NCBI RefSeq assembly: GCF_014650115.1
Contig: NZ_BMUI01000007.1
Span: 186,001 to 250,000 of the forward strand
Reading direction: 5' to 3'
DNA: 64,000 bases
Source of the DNA: Streptomyces olivaceoviridis
Lineage (GTDB): Bacteria > Actinomycetota > Actinomycetes > Streptomycetales > Streptomycetaceae
Below, piece by piece: positions 17,789-25,123 of the stretch (positions are counted from its first letter, which is position 1; each line of letters opens with the position of its first letter). Both the position numbers and the translations under genes were made by a program. The notes under the pieces were generated by a model. That model searched no databases. It had not been told where the DNA came from and saw only the letters and a program-made list of their open reading frames with translations.

Positions 17789-18025
17789 CTGATGCGCCTC
17801 GCCCGCGAGGTCGCCTTCGAGACCGGCACCCGCCTGTTCGAGGAGGGCCGGCCCGCCGTCATCGAGACCCTCGGGCACGGTGAACCGGTCGGCTGGTCCT
17901 GACACTTCCCGCCGTACCTCTGGCACCTCGGCGCCGAGGCGACGAGCCCGGTGCGGGCCTGGGAGTTCGACGCCGGCCCCGTGCGCGCGATGTGCGCGGC
18001 GGATCCCGAGTTCGGCCGGGCGATG
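17789..18025 (+). pseudogene. Remnant of a cyclic-nucleotide-binding (Crp-like) regulator
   Basis: The frame reads LMRLAREVAFETGTRLFEEG, then RPAVIETLGHGEPVGWS, a TGA stop at 17900-17902, then HFPPYLWHLGAEATSPVRAWEFDA and MCAADPEFGRAM. This is a cNMP-binding domain protein of the type found near dormancy/hypoxia genes in actinomycetes. About 20-25 residues are missing between FEEG and RPAV, the stop replaces a conserved Trp (WS-W-HFPP), and the C-terminus is lost. No start codon is in place. Three independent lesions make it a clear pseudogene. It points towards the kinase gene, which is convergent. Confidence 0.8.
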
Positions 18026-18083
18026 AGGGACGAGGGACGAGGGCCGTGGGAGGACGGCCCGCGCGCGTCCTGTTCGCAGGCCG

Positions 18084-19805
18084 TCACCCGGCGGGCAGCG
18101 GGACCCGCCAGCTGAGCGTGGTGCCGCCGCCGTCGGGGCGGGTCAGCTCCAGGCGCCCGCCGAGCTTCGCCGCGCGCTCGGCCATGTTGCGCAGCCCGCT
18201 GCGGCGGCCGTCGGGCGCGATGCCCACCCCGTTGTCCGAGACGGTCAGGCACACCTCGCGGCCGTCGGTCGTCAGGACCACCTGAGCGCGGTCGGCGCGC
18301 GCGTGCCGGGCGATGTTGGTGAGGGCCTCGGAGAGCACCGCCATGACGTGGTCGGCGATCTCGGGCGGTACGTCCGTGTCCACCAGGCCCTCCATGCGCA
18401 CGCTGGGCGCGAGGCCCAGGACCGGGGCCGCCTCGCCCACCGTGCGCACGACCCGGGCCCGCAGGCCGCCGCCGCTCGCGGCGCCCCCGCGGGTCCGCAG
18501 CCCGAAGATCGTCGACCTGATGATCTTGATGGTCTCGTCGAGGTCGTCCACGGCCCGCAGGACCCGCTCGGCGGCCTCGGGGTGCTCGATGAAGCGGCCC
18601 GCGCTCTGCAAGGTCATCCCGGTCGCGAACAGCCGCTGGATGGCCAGGTCGTGCAGGTCCCGGGCGATCCGGTCGCGGTCCTCCAGCACCGCGATCTGCT
18701 GGGCGTCCCGCCGGCGCTCGGCCAGTTCCATGGCGATCGCGGCCTGGCCGGCGAACCCCCGGAGCATCTCGGTCTCCTTGGCCAGGAAGACCGGCCGGCC
18801 GGCCTCGCGGGCCACCAGGACCACCCCGCGCACCCCGCCCTCCCCGGTGCCGATGGGTACGGCCACGGCTGGGCCGAGACCGCCGAAGCGCGGGGGTTCG
18901 GACGAGATCCGGGTGTCGTGGTCGACGTCGTCGCTGGAGACCGGGGCCGCGGCGGAGAAGGCCAGGCCCATGAGGCTGTCCCGCAGGGACAGCACGAGTC
19001 CGCGGTGTGCCTCCGCCTCCGCGCCCACGGCGATCTCCACGGAGAGCGACCCGGTGTCCGCCATGGGCAGCGCCACCGCCGCCAGGGCCGACCCCGTGAT
19101 CTCCCGGGCGCGCTCCGCGATCAGCTCCAGGGCCTGTGCGCGCTCGCTGCCGGACATCAGACAGTGACCGATCTCCGCGTTCGCCAGCAGCCAGCGCTCG
19201 CGCAGCCGCGACTCCTCGTACAGGCGGGCGTTGTCGATCGCGACGCCGGCGGCGACGGCGAGCGTCGACAGCACCGATTCGTCCTCCTCGTCGAAGTCCA
19301 CGCCCCCGCGCTTCTCGGTCAGGTAGAGATTGCCGAAGACCTGGTCACGCACCCGGATCGGAACACCGAGGAAGCTGTTCATCGGCGGATGGCCGGGCGG
19401 GAAGCCGTACGAGGCGGGGTGCTCCGAGATCTTCGGCAGGCGCAGCGGTTCGGGGTGACGGATCAGCTCGCCGAGGATGCCGTGCCCCTCCGGGTAGGGG
19501 CCGATCGCGGCGATCTCCTTCTCGGACACGCCGACGGTGTGGAAGGCCGACAGGGTCCTGCCGTCGGGCCCGATGACGCCGAGGGCGGCGTACTCGGCGT
19601 CCACGAGCACGGCCGCGGCCTCCACGATCGAGCGGAGCGCCTGTTCCAGCTCCAGCTCGCGGCCGACGGAGAGGACCGCCTCCAGGAGGCTGTGCACCCG
19701 GTCGCGGGTGCCCCGGGCCGCGTCGATCCGGGCCTGCAACTCCTCCAGCAGCTCGTCCAGCCTCAGCTGCGGCAGACGTACGCGGGGTTCCTCCGGGCGC
19801 TCCAC
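18084..19805 (-). CDS. GAF-domain sensor histidine kinase (DevS/OsdK-like)
   Basis: A 573-residue cytosolic kinase: coiled segment about 10-50, GAF1 about 50-195, GAF2 about 215-360, HisKA_3 dimerisation domain with phosphoacceptor His385 (RDLHDLAIQ), and HATPase_c about 480-573 (SEALTNIARHA, DNGVGI). Domain order and length match the DevS/DosT family of oxygen/redox sensors. GAF1 contains GHPPMNSFLGVP, where His139 lies in the region that carries the haem ligand in DevS; whether it binds haem is not shown. GGAGG favours the second GTG (19805); GTG at 19808 is the alternative. The partner is very probably the response regulator at 20639, on the opposite strand beyond the STAS gene. Confidence 0.88.
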   Translation of the reverse strand: MERPEEPRVRLPQLRLDELLEELQARIDAARGTRDRVHSLLEAVLSVGRELELEQALRSIVEAAAVLVDAEYAALGVIGPDGRTLSAFHTVGVSEKEIAAIGPYPEGHGILGELIRHPEPLRLPKISEHPASYGFPPGHPPMNSFLGVPIRVRDQVFGNLYLTEKRGGVDFDEEDESVLSTLAVAAGVAIDNARLYEESRLRERWLLANAEIGHCLMSGSERAQALELIAERAREITGSALAAVALPMADTGSLSVEIAVGAEAEAHRGLVLSLRDSLMGLAFSAAAPVSSDDVDHDTRISSEPPRFGGLGPAVAVPIGTGEGGVRGVVLVAREAGRPVFLAKETEMLRGFAGQAAIAMELAERRRDAQQIAVLEDRDRIARDLHDLAIQRLFATGMTLQSAGRFIEHPEAAERVLRAVDDLDETIKIIRSTIFGLRTRGGAASGGGLRARVVRTVGEAAPVLGLAPSVRMEGLVDTDVPPEIADHVMAVLSEALTNIARHARADRAQVVLTTDGREVCLTVSDNGVGIAPDGRRSGLRNMAERAAKLGGRLELTRPDGGGTTLSWRVPLPAG

Positions 19806-20153
19806 CACATGCCTCCAGGTCCCCTCGCCGCGCCGGCCCGGCGCCGACGGGTCGTCTCCACGGTATCCGGTCCCGCTCCGGGGGGCGGCACGCGGTACCG
19901 GCCCCCGCCCACCGGCCGCGGCCGGGACCATCGGCCGCCGATCGGGGACGTACGGCACTGGCGCAACGGACGGTCCTCGCCGAGGGTGGACCCAGGAGCG
20001 GCACCGATCCCCCGCGGTGCCGCTCCGTCGCGTCACCCCGACCGTCCGCCGGCCGGTGCGGGGCCGGGTCCCGGCGGGGCCGGGTCCCGATCGGGCCGGG
20101 AGTGGGGCCGTCCGGCCCTTCCGGGAGGCGGCCGGGCCCGGTTCGCTGGTGCC
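19806..20153. other. Intergenic region between kinase and STAS gene
   Basis: A 348-bp divergent promoter region. It holds one DevR-like box (20105-20118), a weaker relative at 19924-19937 (GGGACCATCGGCCG, one mismatch to the core), and two 14-nt direct repeats GGGGCCGGGTCCCG at 20060-20073 and 20076-20089. No open frame here looks like protein. Confidence 0.6.
20105..20118. promoter_or_regulatory. DevR/OsdR-like box before the STAS gene
   Basis: GGGCCGTCCGGCCC fits the GGGNCNNNNGNCCC core and has one mismatch from a perfect palindrome. It lies 35 bp upstream of the STAS ATG, a position fitting activation by the neighbouring NarL-type regulator. Confidence 0.5.
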
Positions 20154-20540
20154 ATGCCCGAGAACCACGAGCTGCCCGGGTCGGCGCTCCTCGCCGGGCC
20201 CGTCGCGGCACCGGCGCAGGAAGACGGCCCCGGCCCCACGGTGCTGACCCTGCGCGGAGAGATCGACCTGCTGACCGCGCCGGCCCTGTCGGAACGGCTC
20301 GACGCGCTCACCGCGCGTCCGTGCCCCGACCTGGTCCTGGACCTGCGCCCGACCGAGTTCATCGACTGTGCCGGGCTGAGCGTCCTGTGCCGGGCGCGCA
20401 ACCGCGCCCTGGCCCGGGGCGGACGGCTGCGTCTGGTCACGAACAGCGCCCGCTTCCTGCGGATGCTGCGCCTGACAGGCCTGTGGGGCGTCTTCGAGGT
20501 GCGGCACCGGCTCCCCCGGCCCGCGCGGCGCGCCGGGTGA
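20154..20540 (+). CDS. STAS-domain anti-sigma-factor antagonist-like protein
   Basis: A 128-residue single STAS domain (about 28-118: VLTLRGEIDLLTAP, LVLDLRPTEFID). Family members bind anti-sigma factors and are switched off by phosphorylation of a Ser in the D-S-x-G loop. Here that loop is D71-C72-A73-G74, so the usual phosphoserine is a cysteine and the classical switch should not work. It may be constitutively active or redox-sensitive; that is inference. It lies between the divergent kinase and the response regulator, 98 bp before the latter. ATG 20154 has a GGGAGG site, somewhat far upstream. Confidence 0.82.
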   Translation: MPENHELPGSALLAGPVAAPAQEDGPGPTVLTLRGEIDLLTAPALSERLDALTARPCPDLVLDLRPTEFIDCAGLSVLCRARNRALARGGRLRLVTNSARFLRMLRLTGLWGVFEVRHRLPRPARRAG

Positions 20541-20543
20541 GTG

Positions 20544-20557
20544 GGGCCGATCGGCCC
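20544..20557. promoter_or_regulatory. Perfect DevR/OsdR-like palindrome before the response regulator
   Basis: GGGCCGATCGGCCC is a perfect 14-bp palindrome fitting GGGNCNNNNGNCCC, starting 3 bp after the STAS stop and ending 81 bp before the response regulator start. It could mediate autoregulation. Confidence 0.6.
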
Positions 20558-20638
20558 TGGTGCGTACGGCACCGGCAGGTCATGATCGGGCTCAGGGACA
20601 GTCCGCAGCCCGCCGTCCCCGGGGAGGAAGAGGTCGCC

Positions 20639-21340
20639 ATGCCCGAGACACGCACCTTCACGGAGCAGGACCCGATCCGGGTCTTCCTGGTGGACGACCA
20701 CGAGGTGGTCCGGCGCGGTCTGGCCGACCTGCTCGACACCGAGCCGGACATCCGCGTGGTCGGTGACGCGGACACCGCCGGACACGCGCTCGCCCGCGGT
20801 CCCGCCCTGCGCCCGCACGTCGCCGTGCTCGACGTACGCCTGCCCGACGGCGACGGCATCTCGGTCTGCCGGGAGCTGCGCGACCGGATGCCGGGGCTGG
20901 CCTGCCTGATGCTCACCTCGTTCGACGACGAGGACGCCCTGCTGGACGCCATCATGGCCGGGGCCTCGGGTTACGTCCTCAAGCAGATCAAGGGCTCCGA
21001 CCTGGTGTCGGCGGTCCGTACCGTCGCTTCCGGACAGTCGATGCTGGACCCGGCGACCACGGCCCGGCTGATGCGCTCCTTGCGGGCCGATCCGGCCGGG
21101 AACCCTTCCCTGCCGCCCGAGTTGGCGGGTCTGTCACCGCGCGAACGGGACATCCTGGCGCTGATCGGGGACGGGCTGACCAACCGTGAGATCGGCAAGA
21201 GGCTGTACCTGTCGGAGAAGACCGTCAAGAACCACATCTCGCGCCTGCTGGCCAAACTGGGGGTGCAGCGCCGGGTCCAGGCCGCGGTCCTCGCCTCCCA
21301 TCTCGGCCAACACGGTCCGGACGCGGGCCCGTTGCGCTGA
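20639..21340 (+). CDS. NarL/LuxR-type response regulator (DevR/OsdR-like)
   Basis: A 233-residue regulator: receiver domain about 13-130 (VDD at 18-20, phosphoacceptor Asp65 in VLDVRLPDGDG, switch Thr in LMLTSFDDE, Lys in GYVLKQIKG) and a LuxR/NarL helix-turn-helix about 165-228 (LSPRERDILALIGDGLTNREIG, landmark SEKTVKNHISRLL). The LKQIKG and SEKTVKNH segments resemble DevR. I start at ATG 20639 with GGGGAGGAAG 8-10 bases upstream. It is the likely partner of the GAF kinase and the likely binder of the three nearby palindromes. In relatives such pairs run hypoxia or dormancy programmes. Confidence 0.9.
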   Translation: MPETRTFTEQDPIRVFLVDDHEVVRRGLADLLDTEPDIRVVGDADTAGHALARGPALRPHVAVLDVRLPDGDGISVCRELRDRMPGLACLMLTSFDDEDALLDAIMAGASGYVLKQIKGSDLVSAVRTVASGQSMLDPATTARLMRSLRADPAGNPSLPPELAGLSPRERDILALIGDGLTNREIGKRLYLSEKTVKNHISRLLAKLGVQRRVQAAVLASHLGQHGPDAGPLR

Positions 21341-21363
21341 GACGGACAGGACGCGCGCTCGCA

Positions 21364-22125
21364 TCACGGCGTCCTCGCAGGAGCCTGCGCCGGCCTGCGG
21401 AAGGCCCTCAGGCTGAAGCGCGGGTCGGGGCGCGGGCGGCCCTGGTCGGGGAGTCCGGCCAGGCGGGCGGCGAACTCCTCGGTGCGCGGCTCACCGGGCG
21501 GCAGCAGGGTGAACCAGCCGCGGCGCAGGTCGGCGATGGTGGTGCGGGGGCTGCGCCCCTGCCCCGAGCCGCGGAAGGAGCCGTGTCCGACGGGCCCGAG
21601 TCCGTGCCGGGCGGCGTGGGCGGTGACGGTTCCCGCGGCGTCGGCGGCGGGACGGCGCGGACGGGCGGCCAGGACGGTGTCGATGTCGCTGCCGACGTCG
21701 TGCGCGGCGGCCTTGTCGACCGTGGTGACGTACACCCCGCCGGGCCGCAGCACGCGGGCGCACTCGCCGACGACCGCGCCGACGTCCTCCGGGTCCAGCA
21801 GGTGCAGCAGCCAGATGCTGGTGACCGCGTCGAAGGCGCCGTCCGGGAAGGGCAGTCGGCGGCTGTCGGCCCGCACGATCGCGCCGGGCAGCCGGGCCGA
21901 CGCCCTGCGGACCATGGCCGGGGTGAGGTCCGCGCCGGTCACCCGCAGCTCCGGGCGGGCGGCGGCGAGCCGCCGGGTGACGATCCCGGTGCCGCAGGCG
22001 ACGTCGAGGAGACGGCCCGGCCCCCCGGGTATCAGACCGAGGACGGCCCGTGCGGCCTCCTGGGCGCGGGCCTCGCCGCCGCGCGAGGTGTCGTAATCGC
22101 CGGCTTCCTTGTCGTAGTCGAGCAC
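21364..22125 (-). CDS. Class I SAM-dependent methyltransferase
   Basis: A 253-residue predicted methyltransferase. Motif I is LLDVACGTGIV near residue 40, followed by VTGADLTPAMV, and the motif IV region FDAVTSIWLLHLL; RVLRPGGVYV is typical of the Methyltransf_11 group. Substrate unknown. Start GTG 22125 (VLDYDKEAGDYD) lies 5 bp after the stop of the pterin dehydratase gene, so the two are probably translationally linked. Its 3' end converges on the response regulator gene with 23 bp between. Confidence 0.8.
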   Translation of the reverse strand: MLDYDKEAGDYDTSRGGEARAQEAARAVLGLIPGGPGRLLDVACGTGIVTRRLAAARPELRVTGADLTPAMVRRASARLPGAIVRADSRRLPFPDGAFDAVTSIWLLHLLDPEDVGAVVGECARVLRPGGVYVTTVDKAAAHDVGSDIDTVLAARPRRPAADAAGTVTAHAARHGLGPVGHGSFRGSGQGRSPRTTIADLRRGWFTLLPPGEPRTEEFAARLAGLPDQGRPRPDPRFSLRAFRRPAQAPARTP

Positions 22126-22130
22126 ATCGC

Positions 22131-22436
22131 TCAGTGTGCTCCGTGGCCTGGCGCGATGTCCTCCACCCTGCGGGCGAGGGCGAAGTCCTTCGCGGTGACG
22201 GCACCGCCGGCGCTGTGGGTGTGCACGCCGAGGGAGACGGTGTTGTAGCCGAGGGTGAGGTCGGAGTGGTGGTCCAGCTCGTCCTGGATGCCGGCGATGT
22301 GCACGACGAGGGCCGCCGCCGCGAAGTGGGAGCCCAGCCGGTAGGAGCGGGTGAGGCGGTCGCCGTCCACCGACCAGCCGGGCAGCTCGGCCAGCCGGTC
22401 CTCGATCTCCTTCTGCGACAGCGGTTCGACGGCCAT
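22131..22436 (-). CDS. phhB: 4a-hydroxytetrahydrobiopterin dehydratase (pterin carbinolamine dehydratase)
   Basis: A 101-residue protein of the PCD/DCoH family. The active-site signature is present as ELDHHSDLTLGYNTVSLGVHTHSAGG in shortened form (HH...YN...THSAGG). The enzyme dehydrates the 4a-carbinolamine pterin made by aromatic amino acid hydroxylases; no such hydroxylase is in the window. ATG 22436 chosen. Upstream gene of a pair with the methyltransferase. Confidence 0.9.
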   Translation of the reverse strand: MAVEPLSQKEIEDRLAELPGWSVDGDRLTRSYRLGSHFAAAALVVHIAGIQDELDHHSDLTLGYNTVSLGVHTHSAGGAVTAKDFALARRVEDIAPGHGAH

Positions 22437-22584
22437 GGCCCGGACTCCCTTCACCGCGTGCCCCCCTCCGGGGCGTGGCGGGTACGGGTTCAGCCTGCCA
22501 CGCCGGCGAGGGGCCCCGGCACACCGACGCGGCCCGGCCACCATGCGCTCGTTCCCCCGCCCCGGCTCCATTAGGGTCGACTGC

Positions 22585-23412
22585 ATGCCTCTCCTCGCGT
22601 CCGCTCCCACCGCTCCCGTCGACGTCACCGGCAAGGGCGTCGGCCCGCTGTTGCGCGCCTGGCGGGAACGGCGCCGGATCTCGCAGCTGGACCTGGCCCT
22701 GCGCGCCGACTCCTCCGCGCGGCACATCAGCTTCATCGAGACCGGCCGGTCCCGGCCCAGCGAGGAGATGGTGCTGCGGCTCGCCGAGCAGCTCGACGTG
22801 CCGGTGCGGGAGCGCAACGCCCTGCTGCTGGCGGCCGGTTACGCGCCGCGCTATCCGGAGACCCCGCTGGACGACCCGGCGCTGGACGCGCTGCGCGACG
22901 GCCTGGAGCGGCTCATCCGGGGCTACGAACCCTATCCGGCGCTGGTGGTCGACGCCGGGTACACGGTCGTCGCGGCGAACCGGGGCATCGCCCTGCTGCT
23001 GGACGGTGTGCCGGAGGAGCTGATGGTCCCGGTGCCGAACGCGATGCGGCTGACCCTGCACCCGCAGGGGATGGCGCCGCGCATCCGGAATCTGCGGCAG
23101 TGGCGCGGGCATCTGCTGGCCCAGATGGAACGGGAGATCGCCCTGCACCGCTCGGACCGGCTCCGCGCCCTGTACGAGGAGGTGGCGGCCTATCCGGTGC
23201 CCGAGGAGCCGTCCGGCGGCGAACCGGCCGAGCCCGTGCCGTACTTCGCGCTGCCGCTGCGCATCGAGCACGCCGGGCGGATCCTGTCGTTCGTGTCCTC
23301 GATCTCCACGTTCAACACACCGATGGACGTCACGGTCGCCGAGCTCGCCATCGAGACGTTCCTGCCGGCGGATCCGGCGACCGCCAAGTACCTGCACACG
23401 CTGGCCGGTTGA
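22585..23412 (+). CDS. XRE-family regulator with MmyB-like ligand-binding domain
   Basis: A 275-residue regulator. The N-terminal helix-turn-helix (about 15-75: RISQLDLALRADSSARHISFIETGRS in part) is followed by a MmyB-like PAS-related domain (about 95-270; PYPALVVDAGYTVVAANRG, FNTPMDVTVAELAIETFLP). Ligand and targets are unknown; relatives bind fatty acids. A TAGGGT -10-like hexamer 8 bp before ATG 22585 suggests a leaderless mRNA. It is divergent from the pterin dehydratase gene. Confidence 0.88.
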   Translation: MPLLASAPTAPVDVTGKGVGPLLRAWRERRRISQLDLALRADSSARHISFIETGRSRPSEEMVLRLAEQLDVPVRERNALLLAAGYAPRYPETPLDDPALDALRDGLERLIRGYEPYPALVVDAGYTVVAANRGIALLLDGVPEELMVPVPNAMRLTLHPQGMAPRIRNLRQWRGHLLAQMEREIALHRSDRLRALYEEVAAYPVPEEPSGGEPAEPVPYFALPLRIEHAGRILSFVSSISTFNTPMDVTVAELAIETFLPADPATAKYLHTLAG

Positions 23413-23499
23413 GGTTGATTGCCTCGGGCAGGTGTGCGAGACGGCAACACGTGACAGACTGCTCCCCGCGTTGATCGGTGCGCAGGGGAGGGCGTGGCG

Positions 23500-24363
23500 G
23501 TGAGTGAGCGGCGGGCTGCGCCCACCGTGGGCCAGGTGGTGCTGGGCAAGCGGTTGCAGGAGCTGCGGGAGGCGGCGGGCCTGAGCCGTGAGGAGGCCGC
23601 CCGGGTCCTGCGGGTGGCGTCGGCGACCGTACGGCGGATGGAGATGGCCGAGGTCGCGTTGAAGATCCCCTACGTACAGGTGCTGGTGACCACCTACGGG
23701 GTGCCCGAGGAGGAGGCCGACGCGTTCGTGCGGCTGGCCGAGGAGGCGAACCAGCCGGGCTGGTGGCAGCGGTTCCACGACGTGCTGCCGGACTGGTTCA
23801 GCCTGTACGTCAGCCTGGAGGGCGCCGCCCGGGTCATCCGCTCCTACGAACCGCACTTCGTGCCCGGTCTGCTCCAGACCGAGGAGTACGCGCGCGCGGT
23901 CATGGAGGCGGGGACGGTCGGGCAGACCTCGCCGGAGACGGTCGAACGGCATGTCTCGCTGCGCATGGAGCGGCAGCGGCTGCTGGAGCGGGAGGACCCG
24001 CCCCACCTGTGGGTGATCATGGATGAGACGGTGCTCAGGCGTCCGGTGAGCGTGCGGCCCGAGGTGCTGCGGGACCAGCTGGACCGGCTGCTGGAGTACG
24101 CCGTGCGGGACCGGGTCACGCTCCAGATCGCCGAGTTCGCGGCGGGCCCGCATCCGGGGACGTACGCGCCGTTCACGCTGTTCCGGTTCGCCGAGCCGGA
24201 GCTGCCGGACATGGTGTTCACCGAGTACCTGACGGGCGCCCTCTATCTGGACTCGCGTCAGGAGGTGGCCACGCACCTGGAGGTACTGGACCACATGACG
24301 GCCCGGGCCGCGTCCGCCCAGCGCACGCTGAAGCTGCTGCGGGAGCACCGCGAGAGCCTCTGA
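23500..24363 (+). CDS. XRE-family regulator with DUF5753 domain
   Basis: A 287-residue Streptomyces-type regulator: helix-turn-helix about 8-65 (LRELREAAGLSREEAAR as LQELREAAGLSREEAARVL) and DUF5753 about 95-280 (IRSYEPHFVPGLLQTEEYARAV is the family hallmark; only part quoted: FVPGLLQTEEYAR). These regulators usually stand beside a small DUF397 protein and form toxin-antitoxin-like or developmental modules. No DUF397 frame is seen on either side here. GTG 23500 has GGGAGG at 8 bases; GTG 23494 is too close to it. Confidence 0.88.
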   Translation: MSERRAAPTVGQVVLGKRLQELREAAGLSREEAARVLRVASATVRRMEMAEVALKIPYVQVLVTTYGVPEEEADAFVRLAEEANQPGWWQRFHDVLPDWFSLYVSLEGAARVIRSYEPHFVPGLLQTEEYARAVMEAGTVGQTSPETVERHVSLRMERQRLLEREDPPHLWVIMDETVLRRPVSVRPEVLRDQLDRLLEYAVRDRVTLQIAEFAAGPHPGTYAPFTLFRFAEPELPDMVFTEYLTGALYLDSRQEVATHLEVLDHMTARAASAQRTLKLLREHRESL

Positions 24364-24372
24364 GCCCCGGGT

Positions 24373-24386
24373 GACCCGTACGGGTC
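24373..24386. promoter_or_regulatory. 14-bp perfect palindrome upstream of narJ
   Basis: GACCCGTACGGGTC lies in the 176-bp gap before narJ, 10 bp after the DUF5753 regulator stop. A TAGGTT -10-like hexamer follows at 24418-24423. The binding protein is unknown; the short distance from the regulator gene could also make it a weak hairpin. Confidence 0.4.
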
Positions 24387-24437
24387 TGCGGACAGGTGCG
24401 TCCCCGGGGCCGCCCCTAGGTTCTGAGTAGTGCCCGA

Positions 24438-24525
24438 GGGGCGCGGCCCCCGGCGACGCGGGCGGGCCCGCCCCGACGACGGGGGGCGCGGCCCCCGGCG
24501 ACGCGGGCGGGCCCGCCCCGACGAC
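24438..24525. repeat. Two-copy 45-bp tandem repeat before narJ
   Basis: A 43-nt GC-rich unit occurs twice, at 24438-24480 and 24483-24525, identical as far as I can read, with 2 nt between. It fills the space just before the narJ ribosome site (AAGGAGG). Each copy contains inverted GC arms, so it may fold in the leader. Probably a recent slippage duplication. Confidence 0.8.
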
Positions 24526-24539
24526 GCGAAGGAGGCCCG

Positions 24540-25034
24540 ATGCCCTCGGACGCGGTGCTCTACCAGGCGGCGGCCCTGTGCCTGACCTATCCGGACGACG
24601 ACCTGGTCGCCCGGCTGCCGCTGCTGCGCGAGGCCGCCCCGCCGCTGCGGGCGTTCACCGACCACGCGGCCGTCACCCCGCGGCGGGAACTGGCCGCGCA
24701 CTACGAGCGGGTCTTCGACCCCGGGAACCGGCACAGCCTGTACCTGAGCCGGTGGCACGACGGCGGCACCCGCCGGCGCGGGACGTCCCTGGTCCGCTTC
24801 CAGGACGTCTACCGCCGGCACGGCCTGGAGTGCAGCGGCGAGGAACTGCCGGACTTCCTGCCTGCGGTGCTGGAGTTCACCGCGCGGACCGGCGACACCA
24901 GCCTGCTGACCGAGCACCGCGACGGCCTGGAGCGGCTGCGCACGCGGCTGACCGACTACGGCACCCCGTACGCGGACGTCCTGGACGCGGTCTGCGCCAC
25001 CCTGCCTGCCGCGCCCGCCGGAACGCCCCCGTGA
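24540..25034 (+). CDS. narJ: Orphan nitrate reductase assembly chaperone NarJ
   Basis: A 164-residue NarJ/TorD-family chaperone, which inserts the molybdenum cofactor into respiratory nitrate reductase NarG. Hallmarks: LCLTYPDDDL, a long helix with YERVFD, the LYL-S-WHDGGTRRRG stretch, and GEELPDFLPAVLEF. Length suits streptomycete NarJ. Normally it sits inside narGHJI, but here the preceding gene is an XRE regulator and the following gene an OsmC protein, with no trace of narG, narH or narI. An AAGGAGG site precedes ATG 24540. It is either a leftover of a deleted operon or acts on a reductase encoded elsewhere. Confidence 0.85.
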   Translation: MPSDAVLYQAAALCLTYPDDDLVARLPLLREAAPPLRAFTDHAAVTPRRELAAHYERVFDPGNRHSLYLSRWHDGGTRRRGTSLVRFQDVYRRHGLECSGEELPDFLPAVLEFTARTGDTSLLTEHRDGLERLRTRLTDYGTPYADVLDAVCATLPAAPAGTPP

Positions 25035-25062
25035 CGCGCCCCGGCCGGGCGGCCGGGGCGCG
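25035..25062 (+). terminator. Stem-loop terminator after narJ
   Basis: CGCGCCCCGGCC pairs with its complement over 12 bp with a 4-nt loop, starting directly at the narJ stop codon. Confidence 0.7.
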
Positions 25063-25123
25063 ACGACCACCGGCGGACGATCGCCCCCTGGGCGAGGGCG
25101 CGGCAGCCCGCGTGGGGCGGGGG

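Noticed and set aside
24438..24525. Possible CRISPR array
   Set aside because: Only two directly adjacent copies of a long GC-rich unit and no spacers.
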